From Sporosarcina ureae (GTDB taxonomy: Bacteria; Bacillota; Bacilli; Bacillales_A; Planococcaceae): a DNA stretch of 64,000 nucleotides. The notes under the pieces were generated by a model, which was not told where the DNA came from, did no database searches, and saw only the letters and a program-made list of their open reading frames with translations. Shown piece by piece: positions 1 through 8,568 of this stretch. The stretch spans positions 2,109,501 to 2,173,500 of the forward strand of contig NZ_CP015348.1 of NCBI RefSeq assembly GCF_002109325.1. Reading direction: 5' to 3'. Numbering within the stretch: the first letter of the stretch is position 1; every line of letters starts with the position of its first letter. The translations under genes were made by a program, and so were the position numbers.

Positions 1-4
1 TGGT

Positions 5-13
5 TGCTATAAT
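5..13 (+). promoter_or_regulatory. Extended -10 promoter of glnKL
   Basis: TGCTATAAT at 5-13 is a perfect extended -10 element (TGnTATAAT). Any -35 box lies outside the window. It would start transcription near position 20, just ahead of the AGGAG ribosome site at 37-41. Confidence 0.55.
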
Positions 14-48
14 ACGTGTACGATTACTTATTTATTAGGAGCAGAATG

Positions 49-1323
49 ATGAATGTAAAATTAATGTGGCGCCAAATATATCAATCGGAAGCGGCTAGAA
101 TTGCCTTTATTGCAATCTTGACAGCTCTGACCGGCGAGTTGAAAGTGATGCCGTTTGACGACGAGATGTTCCGTTTTGCGCTGGGCGGTATAGTATTCTT
201 TTTATTAATACTTATTTATCCACCTGTCTCTATTTTGCGCACGGGATTTGTTACAGCAGTTACGGTAGTAATATTTCGTGTGATGAAGGAACTATGGCTT
301 GGTGCTGATTTGCTTGAGAGTTTACAAATGCATGTACCTGTCTTTTTGTTTTACTTTATCGTGGCGGTAGGCTGGCATTTTGTCGGTCTTGAAAAGTATA
401 AATCTTTACCACTTCGACTAGGTGCCTTAGCTTTCGTATTTGAAGTAGTGAGCAACACATCAGAGCATGCACTGCGTAACTGGTGGTTACATAGTTCACT
501 GCTTACTGGTAAGGAGTGGGGGATTCTAGTGGGGGTCGCATTATTGCGAAGTTTCTTCACGGTGGGATTATATAGTTCAGTGGCAATATCAAAAGAGAAG
601 CAGCGTGTAGAGGAGATGCTTGGGGTAGGTTCGGAGTTATATGCGGAAGCATTGTATTTACAAAAGTCCATGAACCATATAGAACAAATCACTGCATCGA
701 GTCATGATTTATATCGCAAGCTCAAAAAAGAGAATCAACCCGAACTTAGCACCCAAGCGTTACACATTGCGCAGGAGATCCATGAAGTGAAAAAGGATTC
801 TCAGCGAATTTTGGCAGGGTTATCAAAGTGGACAACACGGCAACAAGTAGAAGTGTTTTACCTGTCTGATTTACTCGATATGGTTGTCACTGCGAATGAA
901 AAGTACAGTGAAATGATCGGTAAGAAATGCACGTTGGAAACAGTAATTGATGGGGACCTTCAAACAAGCCAACATGTCCCTATGCTAGCTATATTGAATA
1001 ATTTGACAGCGAATGCTGTAGAGGCCATAGATGAAAAAGGTCAAGTACTCATTACTGTCGAAACCGATGAAGAGTGGGTGCGCTTTAGTGTATGTGACAC
1101 AGGAAAAGGAATTCCTTTTGAACATGAAGACATCATATTTGAACCAGGGTATACAACGAAATTTACAGATCAAGGAACAGCAGCAACAGGTATCGGATTA
1201 TCGCATGTCTGTGCAATTATCGAAAAAATGCAAGGTGCAATTGTGGTAAAGCGTCTCGATCAAGGACTGAATGTACTAGTGGAAATCCCTATGAAATCCA
1301 TTATGGAGGAGATAGAAGCATGA
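49..1323 (+). CDS. glnK: GlnK-type sensor histidine kinase
   Basis: Membrane sensor kinase, probably the glutamine/glutamate-responsive GlnK (YcbA) family. The first ~170 residues form several hydrophobic segments. A dimerisation/phospho-acceptor region follows with SSHDLYRKL near residue 220, then an HATPase domain with N-box NNLTANAVEA, G1 box DTGKGIP and G2 box TGIGLSHV. AGGAG at 37-41 is 7 nt from the ATG at 49 and 4 nt from an ATG at 46; either could be used, giving 424 or 425 aa. The stop overlaps the regulator start by 4 nt (ATGA), so the pair is translationally coupled. Assignment as GlnK rests on the partner being a clear YcbB-type regulator and on the downstream operator and glutamate transporter; the sensed ligand is inferred. 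Confidence 0.8.
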   Translation: MNVKLMWRQIYQSEAARIAFIAILTALTGELKVMPFDDEMFRFALGGIVFFLLILIYPPVSILRTGFVTAVTVVIFRVMKELWLGADLLESLQMHVPVFLFYFIVAVGWHFVGLEKYKSLPLRLGALAFVFEVVSNTSEHALRNWWLHSSLLTGKEWGILVGVALLRSFFTVGLYSSVAISKEKQRVEEMLGVGSELYAEALYLQKSMNHIEQITASSHDLYRKLKKENQPELSTQALHIAQEIHEVKKDSQRILAGLSKWTTRQQVEVFYLSDLLDMVVTANEKYSEMIGKKCTLETVIDGDLQTSQHVPMLAILNNLTANAVEAIDEKGQVLITVETDEEWVRFSVCDTGKGIPFEHEDIIFEPGYTTKFTDQGTAATGIGLSHVCAIIEKMQGAIVVKRLDQGLNVLVEIPMKSIMEEIEA

Positions 1324-2195
1324 GATATTTTATCGTAGATGACGACAAAGCAAGCCGTGTGATGCTGAAAAATATTTTGGCAGAGCAAGAAGGAATTGTG
1401 ATTGGTGAGGCGGAAAGTGGCGTGAAAGCCATTCCTCAAATTCTATCCTTGGTACCAGACGTCGTATTGATCGATTTATTGATGCCTGAACTTGACGGGA
1501 TCGAAACAATTCAACAGTTGAAAACACAAGGCTATAGTGGACAATTTATTATGCTGAGCCAAGTAGTGAACAAAGAAATGGTTGGCGAAGCCTATGAAGT
1601 TGGTGTCGAATTCTTCATACATAAGCCAATCAATCAAATAGAAGTGCAAAGCATCGTGCGACGTACAGCGGAACAGTTACGTCTGAAAAACTCCTTATTA
1701 ACGATTCGGGAATCGCTGGCACAATTCGGTTCTGTTGAACAACCTACAGCACAGCAATCAGTGAAAGATGTTGTTCTAAAGAAGCTACATGATATGGGAA
1801 TCTTCAGTGATAGCGCGAGTCGCGACATCGTAGCCATCATGGAAGTCTTGAACGAGCAGCGAGCTATTCAATTACCGCCTCTAAAGGAACTATATGAAGC
1901 TGCGTTGACAAAGTTGGGTGTGCCAGATGGAGACATCTCCAAAGAAAGTAAGGCGATGGAGCAAAGAATCCGACGTTCCATCCTTACGGCGATGGAACAT
2001 TTAGCATCACTTGGCGCGGTAGATTATACAATCGATGAATTCGAATACTATGCCCCACGCTTCTTTGATTTCCAAGAGATTAGTCTGAGAATGAAACAGA
2101 TTCAAGAAGAAAACTTTGAAGTCAGGCCAGTTAAAGTGAACAGTAAGAAGTTTCTGCATGTGTTATATATGGAAACAATAGAAGGACGAAAATAG
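1320..2195 (+). CDS. glnL: GlnL (YcbB)-type response regulator
   Basis: 291-aa response regulator. The N-terminal receiver has acidic residues DDD at 7-9, the phosphorylated Asp in VVLIDLLMPELDG near 52 and the switch Lys in FIHKP near 105. The remainder is the long helical YcbB-type C-terminal domain, not an OmpR or NarL helix-turn-helix, which is diagnostic of B. subtilis GlnL. Known role: GlnL binds TTTTGT-N4-TTTTGT sites and activates glutamine-use genes. Three such hexamers start 2 nt after its own stop, in front of gltT, so the regulator probably controls the adjacent glutamate symporter. Coupled to glnK by a 4-nt overlap. Confidence 0.85.
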   Translation: MRYFIVDDDKASRVMLKNILAEQEGIVIGEAESGVKAIPQILSLVPDVVLIDLLMPELDGIETIQQLKTQGYSGQFIMLSQVVNKEMVGEAYEVGVEFFIHKPINQIEVQSIVRRTAEQLRLKNSLLTIRESLAQFGSVEQPTAQQSVKDVVLKKLHDMGIFSDSASRDIVAIMEVLNEQRAIQLPPLKELYEAALTKLGVPDGDISKESKAMEQRIRRSILTAMEHLASLGAVDYTIDEFEYYAPRFFDFQEISLRMKQIQEENFEVRPVKVNSKKFLHVLYMETIEGRK

Positions 2196-2196
2196 T

Positions 2197-2222
2197 TTTT
2201 GTAGGATGTTGTAGAATTTTGT
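2197..2222 (+). promoter_or_regulatory. Triple TTTTGT-N4 GlnL operator
   Basis: TTTTGT (2197-2202), TGTTGT (2207-2212) and TTTTGT (2217-2222) repeat with an exact 10-bp period, one helical turn. This matches the published B. subtilis GlnL target TTTTGT-N4-TTTTGT, with one extra unit. It lies between glnL and gltT. Confidence 0.7.
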
Positions 2223-2253
2223 AGGGCCCCCGTAAGATATGAATAAGTTACTG

Positions 2254-2271
2254 AAGGAAAGCGTTTTCAGA
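2254..2271 (+). promoter_or_regulatory. cre-like CcpA site upstream of gltT
   Basis: AAGGAAAGCGTTTTCAGA fits the cre consensus WWTGNAARCGNWWWCAWW except at the T of TG and the last two W positions. It lies 23 bp before the gltT ATG and downstream of the probable promoter, a position typical of CcpA roadblock repression. Candidate only. Confidence 0.4.
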
Positions 2272-2293
2272 GAACATCTAAGGGGGATTATCG

Positions 2294-3583
2294 ATGAAAA
2301 AGATATTTAAATTGTCTTTGGCTTACCAAATATTAATTGGATTGGTTTTAGGTATTGCAGTCGGTGCAATCTTCTATGGTAATCCTAATGTAGAGAGATA
2401 CTTACAGCCAATCGGCACGATGTTCATCAATATGATTAAAATGATTGTGGTACCTATTATTATTTCCACGCTAGTAATCGGCGTAGCAGGTACTGGTGAT
2501 ATTAAGAAATTAGGTAAACTTGGCGGTAAAACGCTTTTATATTTTGAAATTGTAACAACGATTGCGATTATTGTGGGTCTTATGTCAGCAAATATTTTCA
2601 AGCCAGGTGAAGGCATCGATATGTCTTCTCTTGAAAAAGGTGACATCTCGCAATATGTAGAAACGACAGAAGAAGTTCAAAATGGTGGCTTCATGGATGT
2701 GCTAGTCGGCATCGTACCAAGTAATATTGTAGACTCGATGGCAAATGGCGATATGTTGCCAATCATTTTCTTCTCTGTGTTATTCGGATTAGGTGTAGCG
2801 GCAATCGGGGAGCGCGGCAAACCGGTGCTGGATGTTTTCCAAGGGGTCGCAGACGCAATGTTCTGGGTAACGAATATGATCATGAAGTTTGCACCGTTCG
2901 GCGTATTCGCGTTAATTGGTGTAACGGTATCTAAATTCGGTTTGGAATCACTCATTCCGATGGGTAAATTAATGGTTCTTGTATATGCAACGATGATATT
3001 CTTCATCATCGTCGTGTTAGGCGGGATCGCGAAGATGGTCGGCGTGAACATCTTCCACTTAATGAAAATCCTAAAGGATGAGTTAATTCTAGCATTTTCT
3101 ACATCCAGTTCAGAAACAGTGTTACCGAAAGTAATGGAGAAAATGCAAAAGTTCGGTTGTCCAAAAGACATCGTATCTTTCGTAGTACCGACTGGCTATT
3201 CGTTTAATCTAGACGGATCTACACTTTATCAGGCATTGGCGGCAATGTTTATTGCACAAATGTATGGAATCCAGTTAAGCATTACGGAACAAATTACATT
3301 GGTGTTAGTTCTGATGATTACGTCTAAAGGAATTGCGGGCGTCCCTGGTGTTTCATTCGTCGTGTTACTTGCAACGCTCGGAACAGTGGGCATTCCGCTT
3401 GAAGGATTGGCGTTCATCGCGGGTATCGACCGTTTGCTAGATATGGCACGTACAGTAGTAAACGTAGTCGGAAACGCACTTGCAACAGTAGTAATGTCGA
3501 AGTGGGAAGGTCGCTTTGGTGAGGATACTGAGAAGGTAGAACGCGAACCACAATTTGTCTTTGCAGAAGAGAAGTTAGTTTAA
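2294..3583 (+). CDS. gltT: Glutamate/aspartate:cation symporter (DAACS, GltT/GltP type)
   Basis: 429-aa dicarboxylate/amino acid:cation symporter, the length of B. subtilis GltT. It has the hydrophobic N-terminal scaffold helices, the serine-rich hairpin motif in FSTSSSETVLPK (residues ~272-283), and the conserved transport-core stretches around SFNLDGSTLYQA (~303) and SKGIAGVPG (~345). It sits in the cytoplasmic membrane and imports glutamate and/or aspartate with Na+ or H+. AAGGGGG is 7 nt before the ATG. Upstream lie the GlnL-type repeat and a cre-like site, so glutamate import is likely under GlnKL and possibly CcpA control. GltT, GltP and DctP cannot be separated with certainty by eye. 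Confidence 0.85.
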   Translation: MKKIFKLSLAYQILIGLVLGIAVGAIFYGNPNVERYLQPIGTMFINMIKMIVVPIIISTLVIGVAGTGDIKKLGKLGGKTLLYFEIVTTIAIIVGLMSANIFKPGEGIDMSSLEKGDISQYVETTEEVQNGGFMDVLVGIVPSNIVDSMANGDMLPIIFFSVLFGLGVAAIGERGKPVLDVFQGVADAMFWVTNMIMKFAPFGVFALIGVTVSKFGLESLIPMGKLMVLVYATMIFFIIVVLGGIAKMVGVNIFHLMKILKDELILAFSTSSSETVLPKVMEKMQKFGCPKDIVSFVVPTGYSFNLDGSTLYQALAAMFIAQMYGIQLSITEQITLVLVLMITSKGIAGVPGVSFVVLLATLGTVGIPLEGLAFIAGIDRLLDMARTVVNVVGNALATVVMSKWEGRFGEDTEKVEREPQFVFAEEKLV

Positions 3584-3590
3584 TGGAAGG

Positions 3591-3619
3591 CTGTCCTCGT
3601 GAGTGAGGACAGTTTTTTT
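3591..3619 (+). terminator. Terminator of gltT
   Basis: CTGTCCTC / GAGGACAG stem with a 6-nt loop followed by seven Ts. Confidence 0.9.
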
Positions 3620-3662
3620 GTGGAGTTTATGATGTCGGGCAGGCATTGTGACGGCATTCAAT

Positions 3663-3690
3663 TGTAGGAATGCTTGATTTGTTATATGAT
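3663..3690 (+). promoter_or_regulatory. Probable sigma-A promoter of proS
   Basis: TTGTAG (3663-3668), 16-bp spacer, TATGAT (3685-3690). Too little leader remains for a T-box; none was seen. Confidence 0.45.
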
Positions 3691-3742
3691 TAACAGTATG
3701 GAATAACAAGAGTGCGGTTTTTACTAAGGAGGAAATGAAGTA

Positions 3743-5179
3743 ATGAGCAATCAGCAAAATGATTTTACGAAATGGTATATCGATACAATCCAGAAAGCGG
3801 ATTTAATGGATTATACACCAGTGCGTGGATGTATCGCGTTTAAACCGGACGGCTATGAAATCTGGGAGCATATTCAGGATGAAATGAATCGTCGTTTTAA
3901 AGAGACGGGTCACCGTAACGCTTATTTCCCTATGCTAATTCCAGAGTCATTTTTCGAAAAAGAAAAAGATCATATCGAAGGATTTTCTCCAGAATTGCCA
4001 TGGGTAACAGAAGCCGCGGGCGAGAAATTGGAAGAACGTTTGGCGCTACGTCCAACGTCTGAAACGATGATTGGTCATTTGTATTCTGACTGGATTAAAA
4101 GCTATCGTGACCTTCCTGTACTGATCAACCAGTGGGCAAACGTATTCCGCTGGGAGAAAAAGACGCTACCATTCATTCGTACGTCTGAATTCTTGTGGCA
4201 AGAAGGACATACTGCACACGTAGATGAAGAAGAAGCGCGTCATGAAACGATGCAAATGCTGGAAATCTACAAAGAAGTTGTTGAAGAATTACTTGCGATT
4301 CCGGTATATGATGGTCAGAAAACACCATCTGAGCGTTTTGCGGGTGCAATTGATACATTCTCGATTGAAGCGATGATGAAAGATGGTAAGGCAGTACAAG
4401 CCGGAACTTCACATTATCTCGGCACAAAATTTGCAGAAGCATTTGATATCAAATACTTAACTAAAGAAAACAAGCACCAGTTCGTGCATACAACATCTTG
4501 GGGTACGTCAACACGCTTGATCGGCTCTGTTATCATGGTCCATGGTGACGAGCAAGGTCTTGTATTGCCTCCACGCGTTGCACCGACGCAAGTTGTGCTG
4601 ATCCCAGTTGGTCCTTGGAAGAAGAATCCGGCAATCATGGAAAAGCTGGATGAAATCTACGCTGAATTGAAGTCTAAAGGTATTCGTGTACGTCTTGATG
4701 ATTCAGACCAATCTCCAGGCTTTAAGTTTAACGAGTATGAATTAAAAGGTGTTCCGGTACGTCTAGAACTTGGACCACGTGATCTTGAAAATGATCAAGC
4801 ATTAATGAAAGCGCGTGACGGTGGCGAGAAAGTGGCTGTTAGTCTGGCTGAAGCTGTCGCGAGCATTGAGCAAGAACTACAGACGATGCAAAAGCGTTTG
4901 CTTGAAAATGCGCGTACGTTCCGTGATGAGAATTCTCATACGAACATCGATACGCTCGATGAGTTAAAGAAGCATATTGAAGATAGTGCAACTAACGAAG
5001 AGATCCCTGGTTGGATTCTTGCAGGTTGGTGTGGCGATGATGCATGTGAAGAGCATGTGAAAGATGAGACGAAGTTTACGACACGTAATATTCCGTTCGA
5101 TCCACCAGCAGAGAAGTCCACTTGTATTAATTGTGGAAATGAGTCGAAGCATACCGTTTGGTTTGCACGTTCTTACTAA
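3743..5179 (+). CDS. proS: Prolyl-tRNA synthetase, type 3 (archaeal/eukaryotic-like)
   Basis: 478-aa class II synthetase that charges tRNA-Pro in the cytoplasm. It is the short form lacking the ~180-residue INS editing domain of the ~565-aa bacterial type. Motif 2 is visible as FRWEKK..PFIRTSEFLWQEGHT (~residues 138-160), and the anticodon-binding domain follows. The C-terminal zinc-binding-like domain has Cys in WCGDDACEEH and CINCGNES and ends in the typical WFARSY. AGGAGG is 7 nt before the ATG. It is a single-gene unit between its own promoter and a strong terminator. Many Bacillota carry this type alone or beside the long form; whether the long form exists elsewhere cannot be seen here. 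Confidence 0.95.
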   Translation: MSNQQNDFTKWYIDTIQKADLMDYTPVRGCIAFKPDGYEIWEHIQDEMNRRFKETGHRNAYFPMLIPESFFEKEKDHIEGFSPELPWVTEAAGEKLEERLALRPTSETMIGHLYSDWIKSYRDLPVLINQWANVFRWEKKTLPFIRTSEFLWQEGHTAHVDEEEARHETMQMLEIYKEVVEELLAIPVYDGQKTPSERFAGAIDTFSIEAMMKDGKAVQAGTSHYLGTKFAEAFDIKYLTKENKHQFVHTTSWGTSTRLIGSVIMVHGDEQGLVLPPRVAPTQVVLIPVGPWKKNPAIMEKLDEIYAELKSKGIRVRLDDSDQSPGFKFNEYELKGVPVRLELGPRDLENDQALMKARDGGEKVAVSLAEAVASIEQELQTMQKRLLENARTFRDENSHTNIDTLDELKKHIEDSATNEEIPGWILAGWCGDDACEEHVKDETKFTTRNIPFDPPAEKSTCINCGNESKHTVWFARSY

Positions 5180-5189
5180 TAGAGAAATC

Positions 5190-5226
5190 AAAAGCTGTCC
5201 CACGAAGTTTTCGTGGGACAGCTTTT
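5190..5226 (+). terminator. Terminator of proS
   Basis: 17-bp perfect stem (AAAAGCTGTCCCACGAA and its complement) with a 3-nt loop and a T run. Confidence 0.95.
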
Positions 5227-5460
5227 TTCAGTGATGTTTAGTTGGAATGCTGTAAGAGATGACTTTGTGAGTGCGATGGGATGGAAGATTCCACTCCCAT
5301 CCTACTTTTATAATGTAGGGACTGAGAACACTTATTGCCGATAGAGTGTGGATTATGACTGTGTTTTGGATTTATTTAAGTTCAATTATAGAAGTTTAAG
5401 ATCGATCACAATCTTAACTTTAAAGCACAACAAAAAGTGTTACCCACTCGCACTGCAAGG

Positions 5461-5586
5461 GATTGGAGCGTAGGAAGGGCGACTCCCAGAGGATCAGCTC
5501 GACAGGCGAGACAACCAAGGGAGCACCGCGACTGGTTGGCTCACCGCGAGCCCTCTAGGAAAGCGTCCCTTCCGTAGCGCAAATCA
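5461..5586. repeat. Intergenic hairpin repeat, copy A
   Basis: The gene-free stretch 5227-5619 holds this dispersed repeat. Arms GGAAGGG (5474-5480) and CCCTTCC (5568-5574) pair, flanked by GATT/AATC. The core contains CGACTCCC..GGATCAGC..GACAGGCGAGAC..GCTCACCGCGAGCCC, shared with copies at 62227-62309 and 30851-30912. No ORF in it looks coding. The 5' part of the interval (about 5240-5460) is AT-rich and carries sequence related to the linkers of the other copies. Confidence 0.7.
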
Positions 5587-5619
5587 CCACCCCAACACAA
5601 ATGTCAGCCTTTTTTGATG

Positions 5620-7812
5620 TTAGTCGTCCAACTTTAACCCTTTCAACGCATCTGCGAATGGATTGTTTATCGGCTCGTCTTCGTCGTTCTTCTTCAAATA
5701 CTTCTGCACATCGCGCTTGTTTACTTTGCCTTTTGATGCTTTCTCACGCCGTTCTTTGAATACCGAGAGCTTTTCGCGGTAGCCGCATTTGCATGTGAAG
5801 ATCTGGCCATCGCCTTCACCACGAAGCTCCATCTTCTTCTTACACTGTGGACAGCGTGCGTTCGTGACGCGTGAGACGTTTTTACGATGGCCGCACTCAC
5901 GATCTTGACAGACAAGCATTTTGCCGTGTTTGCCGTTTACTTCTAGCATCGGCTTGCCACAGTCAGGACATGATTTTGTTGAGATATTATCATGCTTGAA
6001 CTTCGCTTCACTAGCTTTAATCTCCGATACAATCTCTTTCGTATAGCCTTTCATCTCATTGATGAAAGCTTTCTTTTTCAGCTGACCTTTGGCAATTTTC
6101 TCTAGTTTTAGTTCCCATTCAGCCGTTAGTAAAGGAGATTTTAGTTCATCTGGTACTAATTCGAGTAATTGTTTCCCTTTATTGGTTACGTGAATATCTT
6201 TACCACGCTTTTCAATTAGGAAAGAGTTGAATAATTTCTCGATAATGTCCGCACGTGTTGCGACCGTTCCGAGTCCGCCTGTAGATTTCAATGTGTCTGC
6301 GAGTTTCTTATCCTGTGTGCCCATATATTTCGTCGGATTTTCCATGGCGGATAAAAGAGTTGCCTCATTGAAACGAGCGGGAGGCTTTGTTTGACCGGAT
6401 GTTTCTTTAATAAGTTTGATGTCGAGCTTATCACCTGCTGTTAGTTTAGGAAGCAATTGCTCTTTTGCATCTTGTTCGATTTCATCTTCATCAAATTGGT
6501 TGTCATAGACTTCTTTCCAACCCGCGACTAGAATGGTTTTTCCGCGCGCTGTGAATTTCTCGTCTGCTATTTTTGCATGAACTGTCAGCTGTTCGTATTC
6601 ATGCGCAGGGAATAAGACAGCCAGGAATCGTTTGACGACTAAGTCATAGATTTTTCGTTCACGGTCCGATAGTTTGTCTCGCAAGACGATTTCTTCAGTC
6701 GGAATAATTGCGTGGTGATCAGATACTTTGCTGTCATCAACAAATGATTTGTTCACTTTGATCGGCTTCTTTAATATCTTGTTTGCAAGTGACCGGTATT
6801 CTCCTATGCCGACGGTCTTCAAGCGTTCAGGAAGCGTTGCAACGAGATCGCTTGAGAGGAAACGAGAATCCGTTCGTGGATAGGTCAGTATTTTATGTTG
6901 CTCATATAATTTTTGCATGATATTCAATGTGTCTTTTGCTGAGTAGCCAAACATTTTATTGGCATCTCGCTGTAATTCCGTCAGATCGTAAAGGCCTGGG
7001 GAGAATGTTTTTTTGGCTTTCTTTTCGACATTTTCAATAATTGCAGCTTTGCCGTCCGCTTTTTTGACGATAGCCGACAGTTTATCCCGATCGAATGAAC
7101 GCGTATCACCCGTTTTGGAATCTGCCCATGTCAATTTCAAGTTAGAATCGGATTGAGCCTCAATACCGTAGAATGTTTTTGGACGGAACGTATTAATTTC
7201 ATCTTCGCGCTGCGCGATGATTGCGACGACAGGCGTCTGGACGCGACCGCAGTTGAGTTGTGCATTGAATTTTGTAGTCAGGGCACGCGTAGCGTTCAGC
7301 CCGATGTACCAGTCAGCTTCAGAGCGTGCGACGGCTGCTTCGAATAGATTTTCGTAGTCTTTGCCAGGTTTTAAGTTGGCGAAACCGTCTTTAATTGCTT
7401 TGTCCGTGACGGAGGAAATCCATAGACGTTTTACTGGTTTATTGACCTTTGCCTTTTCGATAATCCAGCGTGCAACGAGTTCTCCTTCGCGTCCTGCATC
7501 TGTTCCAATAATAATATCAGAAACGTCAGGGCGTACAAGCTGCGACTTCACGGCATTGTATTGTCGGCTCGTTTGTTTGATGACCGTCAGTTTTAAATCC
7601 TCGGGCATCATAGGTAGATCATCAAGTTTCCATGTTTTATACTTTGTATCGTAGTTTTCAGGATCAGCGAGCGTCACTAAGTGTCCGAGTGCCCATGTCA
7701 CGATATATTTATCGCCTTCCAAATAGCCGTTCCCTTTTTTATTGCAGTTCAGCACACGGGCAATATCCCGTGCAACAGATGGCTTTTCCGCCAGTACTAC
7801 ACTTTTTTTCAT
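5620..7812 (-). CDS. topB: DNA topoisomerase III
   Basis: 730-aa type IA topoisomerase (B. subtilis TopB is of similar size). It removes negative supercoils and decatenates DNA through a 5'-phosphotyrosine intermediate. The toprim domain shows KPSVARDIA at the N-terminus and the metal site GTDAGREGE near residue 104. The catalytic tyrosine is in ILTYPRTDSR near residue 312. The C-terminus carries a tetracysteine CPDCGKP..CQDRECG, a second CPQCKKK..CKCG finger and a basic tail. AAGGAG lies 9 nt before the ATG on the minus strand. Divergent from yqeY, with a stable inverted repeat in its leader. No terminator hairpin of its own was seen except the repeat at 5461-5586. Confidence 0.95.
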   Translation of the reverse strand: MKKSVVLAEKPSVARDIARVLNCNKKGNGYLEGDKYIVTWALGHLVTLADPENYDTKYKTWKLDDLPMMPEDLKLTVIKQTSRQYNAVKSQLVRPDVSDIIIGTDAGREGELVARWIIEKAKVNKPVKRLWISSVTDKAIKDGFANLKPGKDYENLFEAAVARSEADWYIGLNATRALTTKFNAQLNCGRVQTPVVAIIAQREDEINTFRPKTFYGIEAQSDSNLKLTWADSKTGDTRSFDRDKLSAIVKKADGKAAIIENVEKKAKKTFSPGLYDLTELQRDANKMFGYSAKDTLNIMQKLYEQHKILTYPRTDSRFLSSDLVATLPERLKTVGIGEYRSLANKILKKPIKVNKSFVDDSKVSDHHAIIPTEEIVLRDKLSDRERKIYDLVVKRFLAVLFPAHEYEQLTVHAKIADEKFTARGKTILVAGWKEVYDNQFDEDEIEQDAKEQLLPKLTAGDKLDIKLIKETSGQTKPPARFNEATLLSAMENPTKYMGTQDKKLADTLKSTGGLGTVATRADIIEKLFNSFLIEKRGKDIHVTNKGKQLLELVPDELKSPLLTAEWELKLEKIAKGQLKKKAFINEMKGYTKEIVSEIKASEAKFKHDNISTKSCPDCGKPMLEVNGKHGKMLVCQDRECGHRKNVSRVTNARCPQCKKKMELRGEGDGQIFTCKCGYREKLSVFKERREKASKGKVNKRDVQKYLKKNDEDEPINNPFADALKGLKLDD

Positions 7813-7845
7813 ATGATAAACTCCTTTTTTATATACATATCGAAG

Positions 7846-7898
7846 AGCTCCTCCAAGCGAATAAGGTATTGGAAAACCTTATGCTATCTGAAGGAGCT
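7846..7898 (-). other. Stable inverted repeat in topB leader
   Basis: Nested palindromes: outer AGCTCCT/AGGAGCT (7846-7852 with 7892-7898) and inner ATAAGGT/ACCTTAT (7861-7867 with 7876-7882). On the minus strand it would form a branched hairpin about 35 nt before the topB start codon. There is no T run, so it is not a plain terminator. Function unknown. Confidence 0.4.
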
Positions 7899-8080
7899 AG
7901 TAGTAAAAAGTGTAAACTAGTACTTGAGTTTCGTCAATTAAGCTATATTTGATCGTCGGGAATCAATGAGGAGAATGATAGACTTATTTCAATCCCGATT
8001 CTCTTATAAGTTAAAAAACGCGACTGAGCACATACTTTTTTTGTATACTAGGCATACTACTATAGAAACGAGGGATTTCC

Positions 8081-8518
8081 ATGTCAGAATTAAAAGATCG
8101 TTTAATGGCCGATATCCGAACTGCAATGAAGGAAAAAGACACAATGAAGAAAGGTGTCATTAATTTACTGCGCGCAGGTCTACAAAATGAATCGATTGAA
8201 TTAAAGCGCGAACTGACGAAAGAAGAAGAAATCAAAATCGTTCAGCGTGAGCTTAAGCAAACAAAACAATCGCTTGATGAAGGTCTAAAAGCTAATCGTG
8301 AAGATATCGTGGAAGCAGAAAAAGCGAAAATTGCAATTGTGGAATCTTATTTGCCGAAACAGATGAATGTGGAAGAAGTAAAAGAGTTAATTGCTTCATT
8401 AGGTATTTCAAAAGAAGCGTCAATGGGTCAGACAATTGGTGTTGTAATGAAGGAAGTGGCGGGACGTGCGGAAGGAAAGACCGTATCGCAGGCCGTGAAA
8501 GAGTATTTGCAAAACTGA
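8081..8518 (+). CDS. yqeY: YqeY/GatB-related domain protein
   Basis: 145-aa cytoplasmic protein of the YqeY family (Asn/Gln amidotransferase tail-like fold). Typical N-terminus LKDRLMADIRTAMKEKD, central YLPKQMNVEEVKELI and C-terminal GRAEGKTVSQAVKEYL. The family resembles the tRNA-binding tail of GatB and is linked loosely to translation; the exact role is unknown. GAGGGA lies 7 nt before the ATG. Monocistronic: divergent from topB and closed by a terminator. In many Bacillota it follows rpsU, which is not the case here. Confidence 0.9.
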   Translation: MSELKDRLMADIRTAMKEKDTMKKGVINLLRAGLQNESIELKRELTKEEEIKIVQRELKQTKQSLDEGLKANREDIVEAEKAKIAIVESYLPKQMNVEEVKELIASLGISKEASMGQTIGVVMKEVAGRAEGKTVSQAVKEYLQN

Positions 8519-8531
8519 ATTATGGATAAAG

Positions 8532-8568
8532 AGCCGGTTGACATAAGTTACTTGTCGACCGGCTTTTT
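8532..8568 (+). terminator. Terminator of yqeY inside a convergent gene
   Basis: AGCCGGTTGACA / TGTCGACCGGCT stem (one G-T pair), 9-nt loop, five Ts. The 3' arm overlaps the last codons of the convergent lipoprotein gene (8548-9171). Confidence 0.9.

Noticed and set aside
2677-3171. 164-codon minus-strand ORF
   Set aside because: Shadow of gltT in the opposite frame, without a ribosome site.
3620-3742. T-box riboswitch before proS
   Set aside because: The leader is only about 50-120 nt and lacks the T-box sequence and specifier stem.
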